A stretch of 6,453 bases of DNA from DATGKR01 sp035294565 (GCA_035294565.1 DATGKR010000183.1:1-6453); one strand, 5' to 3'; counted from the stretch's first letter, positions 1 to 5,696 are shown. Numbers and translations: made by a program. Notes: generated by a model from the letters alone, not told the origin.

Positions 1-182
1 ACCCCGTCGGCGGAGATGATGCTTCCCCGGGGGGCGGTGTACTCCTGCACCACGGCCCGGCCGTTGAGCGGGTTGGTGTCCAACGCCTTGGCGTGGACGA
101 TCTGCAGGTAGTTGAGCTGGGCGAACAGGGCGACGAAGAGCACCATGATCCCCGCCCCGAGGAGCCGGATGTGGCGGTTCAC
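1..182 (-). CDS. pbpA: Penicillin-binding protein 2-type transpeptidase (PbpA), N-terminal fragment
   Basis: Partial gene; only the first 60 codons lie in the window and the rest is beyond position 1. Family role: class B penicillin-binding protein, a membrane-anchored transpeptidase that cross-links peptidoglycan and works with the SEDS glycosyltransferase encoded just before it. Seen here: a short basic N-terminus (MNRHIR), one membrane segment at about residues 7-24, the sequence AQLNYLQIV at 21-29, NPLNGR at 37-42 and PRGSIISADG at 51-60. All are typical of the start of actinobacterial PbpA, where the PRG.I....G element opens the dimerisation domain. The GTG start overlaps the rodA stop as GTGA, and AGGTG at 188-192 gives a Shine-Dalgarno sequence at about 5 nt spacing. 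The catalytic SxxK, SxN and KTG motifs are not in view, so activity cannot be judged. Confidence 0.93.
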   Translation of the reverse strand, partial: MNRHIRLLGAGIMVLFVALFAQLNYLQIVHAKALDTNPLNGRAVVQEYTAPRGSIISADG

Positions 183-1537
183 GCGGTCACCTGAGGTTGC
201 ATGTCGTAGAGAGCCTGAGGTTCTGTGTCATGAGAAAGACGCACGAGCAGCGCGAGCAGGATGTAGTTGGCGATGAGGGACGATCCGCCGTAGGACACGA
301 ACGGCAGCGTTATGCCCGTCAGGGGGATCAACCTGGTCACGCCGGCGACGATCACGAAGGTCTGCACGCCGAGGGTCAGCGACAGCCCAGCGGCGAGGAG
401 CTTCTCGAAGGTCCGCTCGCAGCGGATGGCCACCCGCAGCCCCGTGCCGATGATGAGCAGGTAGCCGATCAGCAGGGCGGTGGCGCCGACCAGGCCCAGC
501 TCGTCGGCTATGACCGCGAAGATCATGTCGGTCGACGCTGCGGGGATGGAAGCGGCGCTCGACTGGCCGGGGCCCTCGCCGAACAGGCCTCCGGCGGCGA
601 CGGCGAACCACCCCTGGATCAACTGGTAGCCGGTGGTGTTGGCGTGCGCCCACGGGTCGAGCCACGCCTGCACCCGGCTCTGGGCGTGGTGGAACACCTT
701 GAGCACCAGGTAGGCGCCGGCGGCGAAGAGGCCCCCGCCGAAGCCCAGGTACAGCCAGCGGCCGGTGGACACCCACAGCATGCCGACGAACAGGGCGAAG
801 AACAGGAACGACGAGCCGATGTCGTTCTCCGCCAGGAAGATGACCAGCGACAGGCCCCACGCGCCGACCACCGGCGCCAGGTAGCGGGGGTCGAGGACCA
901 GGTGCCGGCCGAGGCGTCGGGTCGGTTGGCTCAGCAGGTCCGCCCGGTCGGTGAGTATCGACGCGAAGAAGATGGCGAGAGCCAGCTTGGCGATCTCAGC
1001 CGGCTGGAAGTTGAGGGGGCCGAGGTGCACCCAGAGGCGGGCGCCGTTGATGTCCTCGCCGATGTGGGGGACGAGGGGCAGCAGGAGCAGCCCGATGCCG
1101 ACGAAGGCGAACGTGTAGCGGAACCGCTCCAGGTCCCGGGCGCGGCGGACCACGAGGAGGGTGCCGGTGAAGACGAGGACCCCGAGGAAGGTCCAGAACG
1201 CCTGTAGGCGCGCCTCGTGGGGGGAGAGACGGGCGATGAACACGTAGCCGACGCCGTTGAGCAGGCCGCCTACGGGCAGGAGGATCGGGTCGGCGAGGGG
1301 GGCGAGGCGCCGGACCACCAGGTGGGCTGCGATCAGCAGGACGAAGATGATGGCGAGGAACGGGCCGAGCCCGGCGGGCAGGTTGCCCGCCTTGCCGAGG
1401 CCGGCGATGGCGTAGAGCCAGCCGGTGAGCAGCACGACCAAGACGATGAGCCCCAGCTCGGTGCGCCGCCTGGCGGGCCCGGTGCGGACCGGCCCTACCC
1501 GGGGGTTGAGCGCGGTGAGGGCTTCCTCGGCTCTCAC
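179..1537 (-). CDS. rodA: SEDS-family peptidoglycan glycosyltransferase (RodA/FtsW)
   Basis: A 452-residue polytopic membrane protein of the SEDS family, which polymerises lipid II into glycan strands at the cytoplasmic membrane. Seen: about ten hydrophobic segments from residue 28 on; NGARLWV at 164-170 followed by FQPAEIAKLAL at 177-187; AENDIGSS at 236-243; YQLIQGWFAVAAGG at 304-317; STDMIFAVIADELG at 335-348, whose Asp337 matches the essential Asp of RodA/FtsW; and the SEDS signature LTGITLPFVSYGGSS at 406-420. Length is normal for the family. The open frame runs much further upstream, but that part is a shadow of pstP. GTG at 1537 is chosen because it overlaps the pstP stop (GTGA), has a GGGGG run just upstream, and gives a normal-length N-terminus. 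The operon position (pstP before, pbpA after) matches mycobacterial rodA. The name ftsW is equally possible, since the sequence does not separate elongation from division roles. Confidence 0.95.
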   Translation of the reverse strand: MRAEEALTALNPRVGPVRTGPARRRTELGLIVLVVLLTGWLYAIAGLGKAGNLPAGLGPFLAIIFVLLIAAHLVVRRLAPLADPILLPVGGLLNGVGYVFIARLSPHEARLQAFWTFLGVLVFTGTLLVVRRARDLERFRYTFAFVGIGLLLLPLVPHIGEDINGARLWVHLGPLNFQPAEIAKLALAIFFASILTDRADLLSQPTRRLGRHLVLDPRYLAPVVGAWGLSLVIFLAENDIGSSFLFFALFVGMLWVSTGRWLYLGFGGGLFAAGAYLVLKVFHHAQSRVQAWLDPWAHANTTGYQLIQGWFAVAAGGLFGEGPGQSSAASIPAASTDMIFAVIADELGLVGATALLIGYLLIIGTGLRVAIRCERTFEKLLAAGLSLTLGVQTFVIVAGVTRLIPLTGITLPFVSYGGSSLIANYILLALLVRLSHDTEPQALYDMQPQVTA

Positions 1538-2799
1538 GCTGCCCCCGGCTGGGTCCGCTGGCGCTCGGCGACCAGGGCGGCGATGTAGTTGCGGGCGGCG
1601 CCGAGGGACGGCTCCTCCTGGCCGGCCCGAAGCGATTGCACCCGGTAGGACAACACGTCGGAGGTGGTGTAGCGGGTCACCTCGGCGACGGTCGGCTGCA
1701 GCCACAGCACCCCGCCGGGGCGCCCCTGGTAGATGACGATCTGCTGTCCTCGCAGCCCCACGTAGTAGGCGGAACGGGCGTACCAGACGACCCCGCCGGC
1801 GCCGGCGCCGAGGACCAGAAGCAGGACCAGGACGAAGCCGACGACGCGCAGGTTGAGCGGGGAGGGGTGGCGCAGGCGGGACCTGGGCGCAGGCTTGCCA
1901 CCCGCAGCTGGGGGAGCGGGCGTTGCCGGGGCGACGGCAGCGACCATCGCCGTCGGCTCGTCGGACGCGGCTGGGGGAGCGGGCGGTGCCGGGGCGGCGG
2001 CAGCGACCATCGCCGTCGGCTCCTCGGCCGCCGGCGGGTCGCCGGCGGCCTCCGCCAGCTCGCCTGGCGCGGCGGTCCCCTCGTCGTCGTCGACGTCGAC
2101 GACCACCACCGTGATGTTGTCGTTGCCGCCGCGCCGCTTGGCCTCCTCCACCAGCTCCTTGGCCGCCTCGGCCGGATCGGCGAGGCGGCGCAGGACGGCC
2201 GAGATGACCTCGTCGCTCACCTCGCGGGGCAGCCCGTCGCTGCACAGCACGAAGCGGTCGCCGGGGTTGGCTTCTTCGACGAACAGGTCGACGGGAACGT
2301 CCGGTTCCACGCCGAGCGCCCGGGTCATGATGTTGCGCCGCGGGTGGATCTCCGCCTCCTCCTTGGAGATTCGCCCCTCGGCGACCATCTCGGCGACCAG
2401 GCTGTGATCGGAGGTCACCTGGCGGAGCTCGCCTTCGTGCAGCACGTAGGCGCGCGAGTCGCCGACGTTGGCCACCGCCAGCTGGCCGCCGTCCACCTGG
2501 GCGAGGGCGACCAGGGTGGTGCCCATGCCGCGCATCTCCGGGTTGGCCTCCGCCTCTTCCCACACCGCCCGGTTGGCGGCCCGCGCCGCTTCGACGAGGC
2601 CCTCAGGGGTGGGGTCCGTCGAGGCGGCGAAGGCCTCGCCGAGCGCCTCTATGGCGACGGCCGAGGCCACCTCGCCCGCCGCCGCCCCGCCCATCCCGTC
2701 GGCGACGGCGTAGAGGGGCGGCGCGACCAGGAACTGGTCCTGGTTGTTGGAGCGGACCAACCCCACGTCGGTCGCCGACCCGGCGCGCAGCACCGTCAC
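1534..2799 (-). CDS. pstP: PP2C-family Ser/Thr protein phosphatase (PstP)
   Basis: A 421-residue metal-dependent phosphatase that would reverse phosphorylation by PknA/PknB-type kinases, acting on cell-wall and division proteins including its neighbours. Catalytic domain at about 1-237, with the PP2C motifs visible: VRSNNQD (15-21), ADGMGG (33-38, metal ligand Asp34), GMGTT (91-95), NVGDSRAY (111-118), SDHSLV (130-135), CSDGL (186-190, metal ligand Asp188) and GGNDNITVVVV (224-234, metal ligand Asp227). An acidic then Pro/Ala-rich linker follows (about 238-305) and contains a 21-residue tandem duplication. One membrane helix spans about 317-340, followed by an extracytoplasmic tail of about 80 residues starting YYVGLRGQQ. 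This layout of cytoplasmic phosphatase, helix and outer tail is that of mycobacterial PstP. The GTG start overlaps the fhaB stop by four bases, and GGAGG (2807-2811) lies 7 nt upstream. Nothing suggests inactivation. Confidence 0.96.
   Translation of the reverse strand: MTVLRAGSATDVGLVRSNNQDQFLVAPPLYAVADGMGGAAAGEVASAVAIEALGEAFAASTDPTPEGLVEAARAANRAVWEEAEANPEMRGMGTTLVALAQVDGGQLAVANVGDSRAYVLHEGELRQVTSDHSLVAEMVAEGRISKEEAEIHPRRNIMTRALGVEPDVPVDLFVEEANPGDRFVLCSDGLPREVSDEVISAVLRRLADPAEAAKELVEEAKRRGGNDNITVVVVDVDDDEGTAAPGELAEAAGDPPAAEEPTAMVAAAAPAPPAPPAASDEPTAMVAAVAPATPAPPAAGGKPAPRSRLRHPSPLNLRVVGFVLVLLLVLGAGAGGVVWYARSAYYVGLRGQQIVIYQGRPGGVLWLQPTVAEVTRYTTSDVLSYRVQSLRAGQEEPSLGAARNYIAALVAERQRTQPGAA
1907..2032 (-). 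repeat. 63-bp tandem duplication inside the pstP linker
   Basis: Two adjacent copies of a 63-bp unit (1907-1969 and 1970-2032). The first 58 bases differ at only a few positions. The period is 21 codons, so the frame is kept. It encodes the two EPTAMVAA...AP.PAPPAA segments (about residues 260-300) between the catalytic domain and the membrane helix, and so lengthens the linker. Likely a recent in-frame duplication by slippage or unequal recombination. Confidence 0.9.
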
Positions 2800-3260
2800 G
2801 CCCGCACCTCCACCGTTGTCCGCCCGAACTGGATGCGGTCCCCTTTTCGGACGGCGACCGGGGCGGTCACCTTGTGGCTGTTGACAAAGGTGCCGTTGGT
2901 GGAGCCCAGGTCCTCGACGAACACCTTCCCGTCGCGGCGGAACAGCCTGGCGTGGAGTTGAGAGACGAAGCTGTCATCCTCCAAGTGGACGGCGCAGCCA
3001 CCGGCCCGTCCCACCGTGACCTCGTCGCCGAGCGCGAATTCCGTCCCCTTTTTCCCGATCGGATCGAGGATAACGAGGCGCGCAGGTGCCCGGTCGCGGC
3101 GTGACCTGCGCGGGGGCGCCTCCTCCTGGGCGGGCGCCGGCGTGGCGGCGGCGCGGGGCTCGCGCATCTCCACCCATACCGCCCTGAGCACCCGGAGGAA
3201 GAACAGGTACAGGATCGCCAGGAAGACGTACTTGAGCAGGGTGAGGACCGGGTCGGGCAC
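2796..3260 (-). CDS. fhaB: Membrane-anchored FHA-domain protein (FhaB type)
   Basis: A 154-residue protein, almost the same length as mycobacterial FhaB. An N-terminal hydrophobic segment (about residues 5-23, VLTLLKYVFLAILYLFFL) should anchor it in the membrane. A charged Pro/Arg-rich linker (about 31-60) leads to one FHA domain (about 61-154). The FHA phosphothreonine-binding residues are present: GR at 84-85, SQLH at 100-103, and GSTNGT at 119-124 with Asn122. In the family it binds phosphorylated kinases and partner proteins and ties kinase signalling to cell-wall synthesis and division. The GTG start at 3260 lies 13 bp after the fhaA stop. No strong Shine-Dalgarno sequence sits directly before it; the nearest, GAGGG, is at the end of fhaA. 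The stop overlaps the pstP start (GTGA). The pairing of the FHA reader with the phosphatase gene is the conserved actinobacterial order. Confidence 0.94.
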   Translation of the reverse strand: MPDPVLTLLKYVFLAILYLFFLRVLRAVWVEMREPRAAATPAPAQEEAPPRRSRRDRAPARLVILDPIGKKGTEFALGDEVTVGRAGGCAVHLEDDSFVSQLHARLFRRDGKVFVEDLGSTNGTFVNSHKVTAPVAVRKGDRIQFGRTTVEVRA

Positions 3261-3273
3261 TGGCCGGCGGCGG

Positions 3274-3939
3274 TTACCCTCGCTCGAACCCGATGGTCGT
3301 CGCCCCCACGCTGATCCTGTCCCCCGGGCGCAGGACGCGCGAGCCGACGACGGGCATGCCGTTGACGCGGGTCCCGTTGGTCGAGCCGAGGTCGTCGATC
3401 GCCCACGCCGGGGGCACTTCCCCGGTGGGGCGGATCTCGGCGTGGCGGCGGCTCACGTTCGGGTCGGCGAGCACGATGTCGCACTCGGGGAGACGGCCGA
3501 TGAGCACTGGGCGGTTGCCGAGGACCCGTTCGGTGCCGTCGGGCAGCAGCAGACGGGTCCGCAGGTCCTCCTCGTGGCGGCGCATCTCGCCGATCACCTC
3601 GACCATGCCCGGGGCGAGGTGATCGTCGGTCTCCATCGTGATGCTCACCGGGCCGAGGAACTGGTAGCGTTCCACCTCGGCGTGGTCCTTGGCGACGGCG
3701 ACGAGCTCCTCGACCAGCTCGTCCTCGATCGCCGCGAAACGGGCGCGGTCGGAGGGGGAGAGCACGACGACGAACTCGTTGGGCGCGAGCGTCCCCCGGG
3801 GGGCCATGGTGCGGCGCAGGTCCATCTCCCTGGTCAGCCGGCGGCCGATCTCCACGGGCTGCAACCCGCCCCTGAAGGCGCGGGCGAAGACCCCTTCGAC
3901 CATGCGCTCCAGGCGCCGCTCGAACTGTTGTAGACCCAT
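3274..3939 (-). CDS. fhaA: FhaA-type protein: DUF3662 domain plus FHA domain
   Basis: A 221-residue cytoplasmic protein. The N-terminal part (about 1-115, MGLQQFERRLERMVEG...) matches the DUF3662 domain of actinobacterial FhaA. The C-terminal part (about 125-221) is an FHA domain with GR at 148-149, SRRH at 163-166, and GSTNGT at 185-190 with Asn188. In mycobacteria FhaA recognises phosphorylated partners and influences peptidoglycan synthesis. The low-complexity linker found between the domains of mycobacterial FhaA is nearly absent, so this is a compact version. First gene of the minus-strand operon, 13 bp before fhaB. An in-frame TTG at 3945 would add two residues. ATG at 3939 is preferred because the family usually starts MG..., and because the likely promoter places the transcript start at about 3941-3944. 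The TTG cannot be fully excluded, since AAGGG lies 10 nt before it. Confidence 0.94.
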   Translation of the reverse strand: MGLQQFERRLERMVEGVFARAFRGGLQPVEIGRRLTREMDLRRTMAPRGTLAPNEFVVVLSPSDRARFAAIEDELVEELVAVAKDHAEVERYQFLGPVSITMETDDHLAPGMVEVIGEMRRHEEDLRTRLLLPDGTERVLGNRPVLIGRLPECDIVLADPNVSRRHAEIRPTGEVPPAWAIDDLGSTNGTRVNGMPVVGSRVLRPGDRISVGATTIGFERG

Positions 3940-3949
3940 GGGCAATGAG

Positions 3950-3979
3950 AGCGTACCCTTGCCGGGGCGTTCTCAGTCG
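3950..3979 (-). promoter_or_regulatory. Candidate promoter of the fhaA-fhaB-pstP-rodA-pbpA operon
   Basis: Reading the minus strand, CCGACT (3979-3974) and TACGCT (3955-3950) are separated by 18 bp. The second fits the actinobacterial -10 form TANNNT; the first fits the -35 only partly. Transcription would start about 3941-3944, almost at the fhaA ATG, giving a leaderless or near-leaderless mRNA. Inferred from pattern and position only. Confidence 0.42.
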
Positions 3980-4000
3980 GCATGGGCCGCGCGCGCCCGA

Positions 4001-4006
4001 TATGCT
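4001..4006 (+). promoter_or_regulatory. Candidate -10 element for the tRNA-Leu gene
   Basis: TATGCT lies 14 bases before the first base of the tRNA, which would put transcription start about 7 bases before the mature 5' end. The sequence at the expected -35 position (about 3978-3983, CGGCAT) is a poor match. Support is mainly position. Confidence 0.35.
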
Positions 4007-4019
4007 CGCGTTCCCACTC

Positions 4020-4103
<84 letters not shown>

Positions 4104-4110
4104 CTTCGAG

Positions 4111-4126
4111 CCGGACTAGGGTCCGG
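4111..4126 (+). terminator. Hairpin just after tRNA-Leu, possible terminator
   Basis: CCGGAC (4111-4116) and GTCCGG (4121-4126) form a perfect 6-bp stem with loop TAGG, starting 8 bases after the tRNA. No T-tract follows, which is common for termination or processing signals in GC-rich actinobacteria. It could equally be a processing or stability hairpin. Confidence 0.5.
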
Positions 4127-4180
4127 ATCGGCGGGTGCGCGAGGCGGGCGTGCGAGGCGGCCGGGCGTTGTTGGAGCGCT

Positions 4181-4233
4181 GGGTGAGTGGGTGGCTGGGT
4201 GGCTGGGGGGCAGGGGCTAGGGGGCCTTGTGGG
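4181..4233 (+). other. G-tract cluster with G-quadruplex potential
   Basis: Runs of three or more G occur at 4181-4183, 4189-4191, 4197-4199, 4205-4210, 4213-4216, 4220-4224 and 4231-4233. The first six are separated by loops of 5, 5, 5, 2 and 3 bases. This satisfies the usual pattern of four or more G-runs with loops of up to seven bases. It includes two copies of GGGTGGCT. It lies on the strand transcribed with the tRNA. Confidence 0.6.
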
Positions 4234-4336
4234 CTGGATCTCGGTCGGCGGTCCCGGTTGCCGTTTTCGGCGGTCCTCGGGTCCCGGTCCCCGGTTGGGG
4301 TGGTGTCGGCTCCCGCTTCGGGAGGTGTCGGCCCCC

Positions 4337-4420
4337 GGTGCCGGCGATCTTCGGGTCTCGGTCTCCGGTCCCGGTGCCGGCGGTCTTCGGGTCTCGGTCT
4401 CCGGTCCCGGTGCCGGCGGT
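4337..4420. repeat. 36-bp tandem repeat, about 2.3 copies
   Basis: Units 4337-4372 and 4373-4408 differ by one base (ATCTTCGG against GTCTTCGG). A partial third copy begins at 4409 with GGTGCCGGCGGT. An older, diverged copy of part of the unit can be seen at about 4268-4296. There are no unique spacers, so it is not a CRISPR array. Confidence 0.88.
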
Positions 4421-4470
4421 GCCGGTTCCGGCGTTGGGGGCGCAGCTAGTCCCCTCCTCATGACGTGTCA

Positions 4471-4551
4471 CGAATCCCGTTTTGTGAACGAAACGCGAGT
4501 TACTGACGCTATTTGCACATAAATCGGGTTTCGTTCACAAATCGGGATTCG
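4471..4551. repeat. 24-bp inverted repeat around a 33-base centre
   Basis: The left arm (4471-4494, CGAATCCCGTTTTG...GAAAC) and right arm (4528-4551, GTTTCGTTCAC...GGATTCG) are reverse complements with one mismatch. The 33-base centre is AT-richer than all neighbouring DNA. Each arm carries a smaller imperfect dyad; the left one is GTTTTGTGAACGAAAC at 4479-4494. It could be a paired operator, a large hairpin in RNA, or the remains of a small mobile element. No flanking target duplication is visible. Confidence 0.85.
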
Positions 4552-4618
4552 ATTCGACCTCGCTGGCGGCCCAAGGGGTGGAGCCAGCGGACAAAACGGG
4601 GTCGGGCCGCCGGGGCCG

Positions 4619-4740
4619 CGGGGAAGGGCTACGGGCCCGGGCCACGGGAAAGGGCTATGGGGGAGGGCGGTGGGAAAGGGCTACAGCCCGGGGCTACAGG
4701 AAGGGGCCACGGGTCGGGCGATGGGAAGGGCGACGGACGG
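4619..4740. repeat. Purine-rich 25-26-bp imperfect tandem repeat, about five copies
   Basis: The core (G)GGAAAGGGCTACGGG recurs with starts near 4621, 4646, 4672, 4698 and 4723, at spacings of 25, 26, 26 and 25 bp. Copies differ by point changes (CTACGGG, CTATGGG, CTACAGC, CCACGGG, CGACGGA). The changing spacing breaks any reading frame, which argues against coding. Confidence 0.75.
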
Positions 4741-4775
4741 GCCGCTCCGCGTCCCGAGCGCCCTGTCCCTGGATT

Positions 4776-4805
4776 TTCGAAGCTCCGGCCGGCTGGCGAT
4801 ATCCT
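4776..4805 (+). promoter_or_regulatory. Candidate promoter of the fluoride operon
   Basis: TATCCT at 4800-4805 is a reasonable -10 element, with weakly matching TTCGAA at 4776-4781, an 18-bp gap. The start of transcription would fall at about 4811-4813, exactly at the 5' end of the fluoride aptamer. That fit is the main support. Confidence 0.4.
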
Positions 4806-4810
4806 GTCGG

Positions 4811-4904
4811 GGCGGCGATGGATCCCGCCGGGCCGAAGCGGCGAACCGCTGGTCGGGGCTCCCCGAACGGCTGATGGGTCCTCCGAACAGTGAGGACACC
4901 AGTG
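4811..4904 (+). ncRNA. Fluoride riboswitch (crcB motif) with translational expression platform
   Basis: The conserved crcB-motif blocks occur in order: GGCGATGGATCCCGCC (4814-4829), AACCGC (4844-4849) and GGCTGATGGGTCCTCC (4869-4884). P2 is GGCG (4814-4817) with CGCC (4826-4829). P3 is about 4848-4857 with 4862-4871 (one G-A mismatch, one G-U pair). The pseudoknot is GGATC (4820-4824) with GGTCC (4877-4881). Downstream, GTCCTC (4878-4883) can instead pair with GAGGAC (4892-4897) around the loop CGAACAGT. That segment contains the Shine-Dalgarno GAGG (4892-4895), 6 nt before the crcB GTG at 4902. The hairpin and the pseudoknot share 4878-4881, so they exclude each other. Inferred logic: without fluoride the ribosome site is hidden; with fluoride the aptamer holds GGTCC, frees the site and turns crcB on. 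No T-tract supports a terminator mechanism. Aptamer identity is well supported; the switching logic is inference. Confidence 0.93.
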
Positions 4905-5696
4905 ACCCCAGCCGCATCCGAGGACAACCCCGGCCCGGACGAGCACCGGCACCACCACCCCCGGAGCGCCGCAGGTGGCCGGCCCGAACCCCGAACAGAT
5001 GGCGCGCTCGGGCGTTCTATTGGCGCCGCGTCCGGATGGGCTCTTGGCCGCCATCCGGAGGCCGCCTGTGGCTGTGGGACGGACCCAGCTCCAAACGGCG
5101 GGAACGAACCAACAACCGAAAGCCCACGAACCACCAGCAACCGACCAGACCTCCTCGACCCTGACCCGGTCCCCGCCGTGCGCCCTCCGCAAAGCCGGCG
5201 GCGTTTCTCAAAGAGCGAGCGCCAGCCGCAAAGCCAGCGACGTTTCTCAAAGAGCGGGCGCCGTCTCCCGCCAACCTGGCCCCGCCCGGGTGTCCTCGCC
5301 GCGGTGGCGGCCGGGGGAGTGCTCGGCGCCGCCGCCCGCTACGAGATGAGCACGGCGCTCGCCACTGCCCCGGGGAGCTTCCCGCTCGCCACCTTCGCGA
5401 TCAACGTCAGCGGCAGCCTTGTCCTGGGCGCCCTGCTCGCCGTGGTGATCGAGCGGTGGCGGCCGAGCGAGTACCTCCGGCCGTTTTTCGCCACCGGCTT
5501 CCTCGGCGCCTATACCACCTGGTCCACTTTCATGGTGGACACTGATGACCTGTTGAAGACGGGGCATGCCGCCATAGCCGCCGGGTACGTCGCAGCCAGC
5601 CTCGCCGCCGGCCTGGCTGCTGTCTACGTGGGAGTGGCGGCGGTCCGGGCGTGGCGGCCTGGCTTCGTCCGCCGCATCCGCAGGGGGGCGCGTTGA
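4902..5696 (+). CDS. crcB: Fluoride channel subunit CrcB/Fluc with long N-terminal extension
   Basis: Membrane subunit of the Fluc channel, which lets fluoride leave the cytoplasm. The core is at residues 129-255 of 264, with four hydrophobic segments and the family motifs GGVLGAAARY (138-147), ATFAINVSGSLVLG (163-176, conserved Asn168) and GAYTTWSTF (202-210). In the last motif Trp207 stands where the first Phe of TTFSTF is usual. GTG at 4902 is chosen because GAGG lies 6 nt upstream and is the segment controlled by the riboswitch; a GTG at 4890 has no such site and lies inside the switch hairpin. This start gives about 128 residues before the core: Pro/Arg/His-rich, without predicted helices, and including a 13-residue segment in two copies (QSRRRFSKSE..., QSQRRFSKSG...). 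Codons at about 5000-5150 use many A/T third bases, unlike the core. The stop overlaps the DUF190 start (TTGA). Confidence 0.93.
   Translation: MTPAASEDNPGPDEHRHHHPRSAAGGRPEPRTDGALGRSIGAASGWALGRHPEAACGCGTDPAPNGGNEPTTESPRTTSNRPDLLDPDPVPAVRPPQSRRRFSKSERQPQSQRRFSKSGRRLPPTWPRPGVLAAVAAGGVLGAAARYEMSTALATAPGSFPLATFAINVSGSLVLGALLAVVIERWRPSEYLRPFFATGFLGAYTTWSTFMVDTDDLLKTGHAAIAAGYVAASLAAGLAAVYVGVAAVRAWRPGFVRRIRRGAR
5187..5262 (+). repeat. 39-bp tandem duplication in the crcB N-terminal extension
   Basis: Copy 1 (5187-5223) and copy 2 (5226-5262) share CCGCAAAGCC and GTTTCTCAAAGAGCG, with four differing bases in 37. The period is 13 codons, so the crcB frame is kept through both. It gives two basic RRFSKS segments just before the first membrane helix. 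Confidence 0.88.

Larger units (their letters stand above)
4104..4812. other. Long gene-poor spacer between tRNA-Leu and the fluoride operon
   Basis: No convincing gene on either strand. The open frames here translate into low-complexity Gly/Arg/Pro strings, have no good ribosome site, and follow repeat units in several frames at once, as expected from stop-poor GC-rich repeats. From left to right it holds the post-tRNA hairpin, a G-tract cluster, a 36-bp tandem repeat, an AT-richer island with a long inverted repeat, a 25-26-bp imperfect repeat, and the probable promoter of the fluoride operon. Confidence 0.75.

Noticed and set aside
197..1207. Plus-strand 336-residue open frame opposite rodA
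   Set aside because: Translates to Gly/Gln/Asp/Glu-rich sequence with no family features, and lies opposite a clear SEDS gene. It is a GC-driven shadow.
179..2563. Single 794-residue protein on the minus strand ending as RodA
   Set aside because: The part upstream of 1537 is low-complexity Arg/Gly/Pro sequence read out of frame through pstP. The real RodA starts at the GTG overlapping the pstP stop.
1636..2961. Plus-strand 441-residue open frame opposite pstP and fhaB
   Set aside because: No recognisable domain. It spans two well-supported minus-strand genes and their overlap, as shadows in GC-rich DNA do.
3016..3933. Plus-strand 305-residue open frame opposite fhaB and fhaA
   Set aside because: Low-complexity His/Gly/Ala-rich product covering two clear FHA genes in antisense. 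No ribosome site or family match.
4337..4420. CRISPR array
   Set aside because: The repeats are directly adjacent with no unique spacers, and no cas gene is in view.
4135..4522. Small plus- and minus-strand open frames over the 36-bp repeat
   Set aside because: All frames are open because the repeat lacks stop codons and has a period divisible by three. The products are simple repeated peptides with no start signal.
4513..4893. 126-residue plus-strand open frame starting in the AT-rich island
   Set aside because: It runs through the inverted repeat, the purine-rich repeats and the fluoride riboswitch, with no ribosome site and no domain.
5651..5692. ATG at 5651 as the start of the DUF190 gene
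   Set aside because: It would overlap crcB by 46 bases and has no advantage over TTG 5693, which has AGGGG at 6 nt and the TTGA overlap seen in coupled genes.
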